The position numbers were made by a program, and so were the translations under genes. Shown here piece after piece: positions 58,190 to 64,000 of a stretch of 64,000 bases of DNA. The notes beneath the pieces are model-generated. The model saw nothing but the letters and a program-made list of their open reading frames with translations. It was not told where the DNA came from and ran no database searches. The DNA comes from Proteles cristata cristata. Its lineage: Eukaryota; Chordata; Mammalia; Carnivora; Hyaenidae. Every line of letters starts with the position of its first letter. Position 1 is the first letter of the stretch. The stretch is taken from contig JAESUZ010004805.1 of NCBI GenBank assembly GCA_017311185.1, positions 238,586 to 302,585 of the forward strand, written 5' to 3'.

Positions 58190-58724
58190 GTAAAAATAAA
58201 TTTCTCCTTTAGTAGCTATAAGGTCTCAACACTGAGTCTGTCATTTCTATTTCATTTTAGAAGACCCATGATAGTGGTTGTTTTAATATTTTCAAAATTA
58301 ACCATTTCCAATATTTCAAAATTTTGACTCACCACAAAGACCAAGGATTTTGAGAATCTGATTAACTGGGTCTCCGTTCTTGAATTGCAGCTAATAGCTA
58401 GAACAAAGTAGTAGCTGATCCTTTTGATGAGGGATATATTTTCCTGTGTTCTGAAATTAGTCACAGCCCCTACCTTCCCTGTTGCATTGCCCTTGTCCCA
58501 GCTATAGTCATGTAATTACCCACCTCTTACCCTGCAGGCCTTTGACTTTGCAGCTTCTGCAAGGGAGGCAGGCAAAGAGATATAAATACCAGATTAGAGG
58601 CATCTAATGAGACACCTAAAGTCAGATAGGGGAGCTATGATGATATCCATGTCTAGATAGCTAAAACTAGTTTCTTCTCTGCAAATCCCCAGAGCTCTTT
58701 ATCTCTTTTATGGTGCTTAATGCA

Positions 58725-58935
58725 GCAGAGTTTAAGAGTACCCACTCTAAAGTCAGACCTACCTGGGTACAAGTTCCAATCTTACCACTTACCTGGTGTG
58801 TGACCTTGGGAAAGTTTCTTCACCTCTCTGAGTTTGGGGTTTTCTTATGTGCAAGATGGTACTAATGCCCCCTACCTCATACAGTTGTCATGGAGATTAC
58901 TCAATAACACAGGTGTAGTGCCTGAGACAGTGACC
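58725..58935 (+). repeat. MIR SINE
   Basis: tgcagcagagtttaagagta, aagtcagacctacctgggta, caagttccaatcttaccact, tgtgaccttgggaaagtttc, ttcacctctctgagtttggg, ccctacctcatacagttgtc: a well-preserved MIR. Confidence 0.85.
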
Positions 58936-59469
58936 AGTGCTTACTCCTCCACAAATTGTAATTATACCCTTAACACCTTCTATTTTCCACTGAAATTATT
59001 TTGCCTGCTTTGCCTCCTCTAATAAGACTGTGAATTCCTCAAGAGTAAAGGCCTACATGTGTCCCCTTGGTTTTCCTTATAATTCCATGTTGGACAAAAG
59101 AATAATTTATTGCTATAAGAGACAATATGCATGTAATGCTAACAGAGGGATATAAATGTGCTATGGACTCCAAAGGAGGAAGATATGCCCTCTAGTTAGG
59201 TTCTTCCAGCTGTTGGGAACCTCCACTTGCTGCCACCTCTCTACCTGTCTCTCTAACCTTCAGGCAACCGATGTCTTCAAGGAACAGAAAGAAAGCCAAG
59301 TCCATTGATGTGTCATGGTCTTTGCATTTGCCCTCCCTGTAACTGACCCCTTCAGTGGATATATTTGTGGATCTCAACTTGGATTTCCCTTTGTCTAAGA
59401 GAACCTAAAATCCAAATGATATAATTCCTTTCCCCACAGCTACTCCCCTATCCAGTCACATTCTATCAT

Positions 59470-59665
59470 GTCACTCTATTTTCTGTAAAGAACCCCTTAA
59501 AATTATCTGTTCTTTTAAATAACTTACATGAATTAATGTCTCTCACCCTCCACTAGTCCATAAGCCCAGGCATGCAAGAATCTTGTCTGAGTTGATTGTC
59601 GTGAGGCTATACCTTCATAGCCTCCTGCTATGCTCTGGGGCTCAATGGATATTTGGTGATAATGG
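59470..59665 (+). repeat. L2 3' fragment
   Basis: tgtcactctattttctgtaa, tccactagtccataagccca, ggcatgcaagaatcttgtct: end of an L2. Confidence 0.6.
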
Positions 59666-59861
59666 AACAAGAGAATCAATCCTTCATTGATTCATGCATT
59701 CAAAACAAATAAACAGAAAACATTGAAGAGAAATAATTTGGTAGAGAATTGTAATTCCTACATCTAATGGTGTAGGGAAGCCCAGCCGGGTGTAGGCCCG
59801 GCACATCAGAATCTGGCGAGATTCACCCAATGTTGTGAAAGAGCCTCTTCCTGTTCCGTAG

Positions 59862-59988
59862 GTCATAAGTGAAGATGACTTCCAACGATGGGCCAGTTTC
59901 CAACGTGAGGCAGAGTCATCCCTCGACAGCCGAGATGAGCTTCTGATGGAGGCAGCACAGTATCTGGAGAATCAACTCACCTTACTTG
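59862..59988 (+). CDS. ATP10B: ATP10B exon e11: N-P domain linker
   Basis: 127 nt, starts phase 0 ([10 protein letters not shown]). It encodes a helical stretch [20 protein letters not shown] and L-E-N-Q-L-T-L-L. Donor CTTG|gtagct at 59989 is GT with a weak +4 to +6 match. Phase 1: the final G plus GA of e12 gives glycine, forming the L-L-G-A-T-G-I-E-D motif across the junction. Confidence 0.94.
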
Positions 59989-60257
59989 GTAGCTAAAATT
60001 AAGTCATCATTAAATTTAAAAGGAAAAAAAATGAATGCTACAAGCTTTAAAGAGAGTTCTTGGTCCTGACTCTGACACTGCTACAGATGTGTCTCAGGAG
60101 CCTTCCCTGGAGTGCCCTTCCAGGTATTTGACACAAATGGTGCTGATATCCAACCCAGACTCCACACACCACTTCCTGAGGATGCCCAGGAGCATTCCCA
60201 CACTTCCTGTTGGATGAAACCCAGGAGCTTGGTTGTTTCTCCATTTTTTTTCAAATG

Positions 60258-60365
60258 CTTGGTGAGCACCTACTATGTGCCAAGTTGCATGCTAAGCATT
60301 GGGACTAGGGAACAGGAGCCACAGGCCCTGTCCTCTCAGAGCTCAGTCTAGCAAGGAAACTGGAT
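60258..60365. repeat. Ancient interspersed repeat, family unassigned
   Basis: Contains gtgagcacctactatgtgcc, aagttgcatgctaagcattg and ctctcagagctcagtctagc, a common old mammalian repeat text. Similar degraded phrases occur near 15990 and 47040. Confidence 0.5.
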
Positions 60366-62214
60366 GATTCAACAAGAAATGTCAAGTGAGTGTGATGAGG
60401 GCTGGGCTGGAAGCTGTGCCTGGTTGTGTGGAGGCACAATCTAGATGGGGACCAAGGAGAGTGCAGGAAGACAAGAACCAAGCAGAGCAGTGGAGCTGGT
60501 CAGGCAAATGGGAAGAGTTTTCAGCCAGAGGGAGGGGACGGAATGAAGAGCTAGAGATGAAACAGCGCCAATAGGCTGGAAACTCCAAGGTCTGCTGTGA
60601 CTGGACCACAGAGTTGGGGGAAGAAATGATGTGAGATGGGCAAGGTCAGCATGACCCAGGTTATGAAGAACACTTAAGTCATATGCTAATGGTTAAGAAA
60701 GAAGGGAGTAAAAACAGGGACAGATTCATACTTTACAAAAATTACTCTGGCTACTGCTCTATGGAAGTTCGATTGATATGCTGAGGAAAGATGAGAAGCA
60801 GGGAGACCAGCTAAGACGAAGTAGTGTGTTTCTGTGGAAGGAAGAGCATTACCCAGGTATAAGGAGGAAGCTTTATTTATCAGGGTTAATCACCTCACAG
60901 CTCAGGAGCAAGATCTGAAAAAGCTAACGCCTGACAGCATGCACCCATGCTGGCCATATGGCTACAGCCTTCTTTCATCTTGGGAGGCAATGGTGAACTG
61001 GAGATGGGGGCCAAATCTTGGCCATGTGCTATATGCCCAGTCCCAATCCTCCTAAGCCCTAGTTTCTCTTCTATATAAACCACACTGCTCCAAGCTCTCA
61101 GCCAGGCAAGGGTGCAAGGCGAAAGACCCAGGGTTGCTGGAAAAAGATGGTAATGCCTTTACTTATGAAAGGTAGCAACAAGATTTGGCAGGAAGAGTGG
61201 CAAGCAGGAGGAGACAGTTTGTTCCCCATCTACTTCTACCTTCTTTTTGTTTCTGTGTTTTGATTCGAGGGCCTTTCCCTATTGCCTTTCAAAGCCCCTC
61301 TGAAAGCTGGTCATGAAAACTTAGTTTAACACAGACCAGAAGGTAGCCAGTCTAGACAACTCTATCCACCACACAAAGCCATAGAATGTCATCCCATTAG
61401 GGCATGTGACACCCTCCTCACCATCCTGAGGCTGCTTTTGCTTTGGGGGAGCATTCTAGTCTCAGTCAGTGAGAGGTACTCCTCAGCTGGTTTGGCATGA
61501 AAGAGAATGTGCCTGTCAAGATCTGTTGGCTTCTCTTGCTGGGAAAGATTTTCACCACCTCTGTTTCATTTTTTCTTTCACACAAATGCATTTTTCCTCT
61601 TTCCTCCTTCACTTTGCCTCCCTATAGTATAAATCAGTTTCAGAATCTCACCTTCCAGGCTACCCCTTGGAGAGAAAGACAAGGATTAAAGCATCACTTT
61701 TCATGGGGTTGTTTACCTGTGCATCTGGGCCTGCAATACAAAAGAGGCACTTATGAGAATACAGTCATCATTTTTGTTCCCTCCAGGTGGCTTGGGAAGG
61801 AGACGACTGGGACTGAGAAGAGATTTCATCTTACCACCAAGAATCTGCCCTGCCACTAATGCTGCATTGCATTTACACTGAGTCCCACACTATAAAATGG
61901 TCTTTTCAATATCCATCCAGTGTAACTGCTTTGCCAACCTATTGTCACTAGGGATTATTAAAAGAAATGAAATGCCTTGCTCCTGCCCAGAGTGAAATGA
62001 GTAGCCATTAGTCTGTGGCCTAAAATGAATCTCAATTTAAATGCAGATTTATTTTTGCTTAATTGCTTCACAACTATTTGATACTTGGGTATATATTCAT
62101 CAGGGATTGGTGCAAAGCTTGAGATTATTCAGAAATTATGGAGTCTGCATGTTTAATTCCAAGATTATTATCAAAATTCTGAGTCCCTATTCTTCTGTGA
62201 GCTGTTAGAGAGCA

Positions 62215-62800
62215 AATGTCTCTACTTCTTTCCACTCCCATTGCTGCTAGGCCTGCAGAGGCTACTCCTCTAATCTCATCCTGCTTCTCAATATCTTCCC
62301 TAGAACAGTCTTAAAACTCAAAACTGATCCTGTCATTCTCCAACTTAACTCCCTTTAATAGCTTTCTTGTCTATCAAATAAATCTCAAATCCTTTAATGC
62401 TCTGACAAAGCCCTGCATGATCCAACAGCCTTCTCTCCCTTCCTAGCCCATCTCTCACCCCATTCTACTTCACTTTCTGCACCTTCATCTACTCTGACCT
62501 CTGAGCCTTCATACATGCTTATCACTCTACCTGGAATTCTCCTCCTTTGCCACTTCTTGGCCTTATCTTCCAGGTCTGAGTTCAAATGGCACTTCCTAGA
62601 AAGGACTTCCCTGGCTATCTAGATGAAGTTCAGGTATTCGAGTATATATTCACCTGGCATTCTGGGCTTTTCTCTTCATATATTTCAGTTATAAATTCTT
62701 TTTCAATAGGCTTTTGAGCTGCAAGAGAGACCAGCTCTGTTTCACTGCTTTATCCTGGGTGCTTAGCATAGACTATAACATTGGAGATATTTAATAATCA
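62215..62800 (+). repeat. L2 3' region, long copy
   Basis: aaaactgatcctgtcattct, atcaaataaatctcaaatcc, gacaaagccctgcatgatcc, tcatacatgcttatcactct, tgagttcaaatggcacttcc, aaaggacttccctggctatc, tgtttcactgctttatcctg and tgcttagcatagactataac, in L2 order over about 580 bp. The right end lies about 85 bp before e12. Confidence 0.8.
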
Positions 62801-62885
62801 TTGTCTGGCTTGATAGGGCTTTGGGGAAACTAAACAGCTACTTTTTCACTCTAAATGTAAGCTTTGGTGTCTTTGATCACTCCAG

Positions 62886-63070
62886 GAGCCACTGGGATCG
62901 AAGACCAGCTGCAAGAAGGAGTTCCAGACACAGTTGCTGCTCTGCAGGAAGCTGGAATCCAGCTCTGGGTCTTGACTGGAGATAAGCAGGAGACAGCAGT
63001 CAATATTGCCTATTCCTGTGGATTGTTAGATCAGACTGACACTGTTTACTCCATTAATACAGAAAATCAG
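62886..63070 (+). CDS. ATP10B: ATP10B exon e12: P domain with TGDKQET
   Basis: 185 nt. Acceptor tgatcactccag at 62884-62885. GA completes the split glycine, then [15 protein letters not shown]. This leads to [15 protein letters not shown] (TGD codons at 62975-62983), the P-domain segment conserved in all P4-ATPases, then [10 protein letters not shown]. Donor CAG|gtgagg at 63071, phase 0. The remaining P-domain hinge (GDGxND) and M5-M10 lie beyond the window. Confidence 0.96.
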
Positions 63071-63289
63071 GTGAGGCCAAAGTAGGGACCATATGTCCAA
63101 GTGCAGAACAGCCCCTAGACCAAAAAGAGATAGGCTTACAAGTGGGATTTGGGTATATAGGAGAAGCACCCCTACCCCTAAAATATCACTGAACCTTGGA
63201 GCTCAGAGGTCCCCAGAAGTTATCTGCTTCATCTCTGTGCATGACTGACCAGATTGATTATATTTCATCTAGTAGTACATGTTAGAAAG

Positions 63290-63455
63290 TTTTGATCTCC
63301 CAAATTCTACCTTGGCCCAATCTCCTCATTTTACAAATGAGGAAACTAAAGATCCTTGGGACTAAGTCACTTGCAGAAGGTCACCCTGGTAGTTTCTGAT
63401 AGAAGTCTAGAACACTGTTCTCTGCCAGACCAGTGCTATCTGCATTATACCACAT
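63290..63455 (-). repeat. MIR SINE, antisense
   Basis: cccaatctcctcattttaca, aatgaggaaactaaagatcc, tcacttgcagaaggtcaccc, tgctatctgcattataccac. Confidence 0.8.
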
Positions 63456-63679
63456 TGTTAGCTCACAGAACCTCAGTTGTTAGTTTCTTATACATTAGAT
63501 TAATTCTTCCATTGATAAAGCCCCAATTAAATTGAAATGATTATGAGTTTAAACTTGTAGCTTCCAATTTGTATGTCAAATTGGTTTGCCACAAAATAAA
63601 ACCTTAAGGAAATGATTCATGAGACCAGTATGTTTTGACAGGAGAGGAGAGAAAGAAGCAAAGTCCTAAAACTGCAGTT

Positions 63680-64000
63680 TTTTTTTTCAAATAGTTTATT
63701 GTCAAATTAGTTTCCACATAACACCCAGTGCTCATCCCCACAAGTGTCCTCCTCCATGCCCATCCCTCCTCCCCACCACATCCATCAGTCCTCAGTTTTG
63801 TCAGCATTCAAGAGTCTCTCATGGTTTGCCTCTCTCCCTTTCCCCCACCATTTCCGCCCTTCTTCTCCCCCTTGGTCCTCTGTTAAGTTCCTCCTAATCC
63901 TATACGTTCACACATATGATATTTGTCCTTCTCTGCCTGACTTATTTCGCTCAGCATAACACCCTCAAGGTCCTTCCATGTTGCTACACATGGCCAGATT
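63680..64000 (-). mobile_element. L1 3' end, antisense, cut by window edge
   Basis: T-run, then caaatagtttattgtcaaat and the reversed L1 3'UTR and ORF2 C-terminal end, matching the copies at 3594 and 50365. Extends past the window. Confidence 0.93.

Larger units (their letters stand above)
58190..59861 (+). other. Intron e10-e11
   Basis: 1.7 kb. Contains a sense MIR (58725-58935) and an L2 piece (59470-59665). No young SINE. Acceptor ctcttcctgttccgtag at 59845-59861. Confidence 0.8.
59989..62885 (+). other. Intron e11-e12
   Basis: 2.9 kb. A gagcacctactatgtgccaa-type old repeat lies near 60258-60360, and an L2 at 62215-62800. The block 62020-62200 is AT-rich, unassigned and conserved-looking by eye only. 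The other stretches are plain. A 120-aa frame at 61497-61859 has no family resemblance and no splice logic. Confidence 0.75.
1..64000 (+). other. ATP10B: ATP10B gene, internal part only (gene-level entry)
   Basis: The whole window lies inside one transcription unit on the + strand. Twelve exons join in phase into 788 codons that read as a P4-type ATPase from the actuator domain to the middle of the P domain. The family flips lipids from the exoplasmic or luminal leaflet to the cytosolic leaflet, using ATP and an aspartyl-phosphate intermediate, usually with a CDC50/TMEM30 partner. ATP10B is reported as a late endosomal/lysosomal glucosylceramide and phosphatidylcholine flippase. I chose ATP10B over ATP10A and ATP10D because the variable serine-rich insert of the N domain (e7-e9) and the long conserved stretches match what I remember of human ATP10B. 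The human protein is about 1,460 residues, so roughly half is here. Start codon, promoter, M1-M2, M5-M10, stop codon and polyA site are all outside. Confidence 0.9.
63071..64000 (+). other. Intron after e12 (partial)
   Basis: Contains an antisense MIR (63290-63455) and the start of an antisense L1 3' end (63680-64000) cut by the window edge. No further exon is visible. Confidence 0.8.

Noticed and set aside
61497..61859. 120-aa frame in the e11-e12 intron as an alternative exon
   Set aside because: No similarity to ATP10B and no convincing splice sites in phase.
6759..63070. Assignment to ATP10A or ATP10D
   Set aside because: The conserved motifs fit all three, but the insert sequences in e7 and e9 and the e1-e5 text match ATP10B as I recall it; not verified by search.

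Overview
The window is mammalian nuclear DNA and almost certainly comes from a cat (Felidae). It is dense in tRNA-Lys-derived carnivore SINEs of the feline type (heads reading gggcgcctgggtggctcag), in 5'-truncated L1 copies with 13-16 bp target-site duplications, and in ancient MIR, L2 and MER remnants. The only cellular gene I can support is a multi-exon gene on the + strand.

That gene is ATP10B, a class-5 P4-ATPase (lipid flippase). I resolved twelve consecutive internal coding exons: 6759-6963, 28513-28598, 31686-31792, 35265-35396, 37500-37627, 39472-39724, 40827-41065, 52876-53067, 54769-55369, 58080-58189, 59862-59988 and 62886-63070. All have GT/AG borders and compatible phases. Together they give 2,365 nt and 788 open codons with no stop. 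In order they encode the actuator domain with DGET, M3, M4 with PISL, the phosphorylation loop DKTGT, the whole nucleotide-binding domain ([13 protein letters not shown]), and the return into the P domain with TGDKQET. The exons for the N-terminus and M1-M2 lie to the left of the window. Those for the rest of the P domain and M5-M10 lie to the right. Exon numbers below are local (e1-e12).

Layout: 1-6758 is intron with an old L1 piece, a SINE, a MIR and an antisense L1 3' end. The intron at 6964-28512 (21.5 kb) holds a 3.9 kb sense L1, many SINEs and one conserved-looking non-repeat block near 26.4-26.7 kb. 28.5-41.1 kb is the exon-rich core (e2-e7). The intron at 41066-52875 (11.8 kb) holds two adjacent antisense SINEs, two sense SINEs abutting an internally inverted L1, another antisense L1 3' end and a SINE. 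52.9-63.1 kb carries e8-e12. The window closes inside another antisense L1 3' end.

I found no second gene, no structural RNA gene, no CRISPR array and no complete mobile element with intact reading frames. The most noteworthy signals are a young SINE subfamily with three near-identical copies, an L1 with a twin-priming-type inversion, inverted SINE pairs bracketing exon groups, several perfect hairpins, and a candidate conserved non-coding element. I see no previously undescribed biological system.
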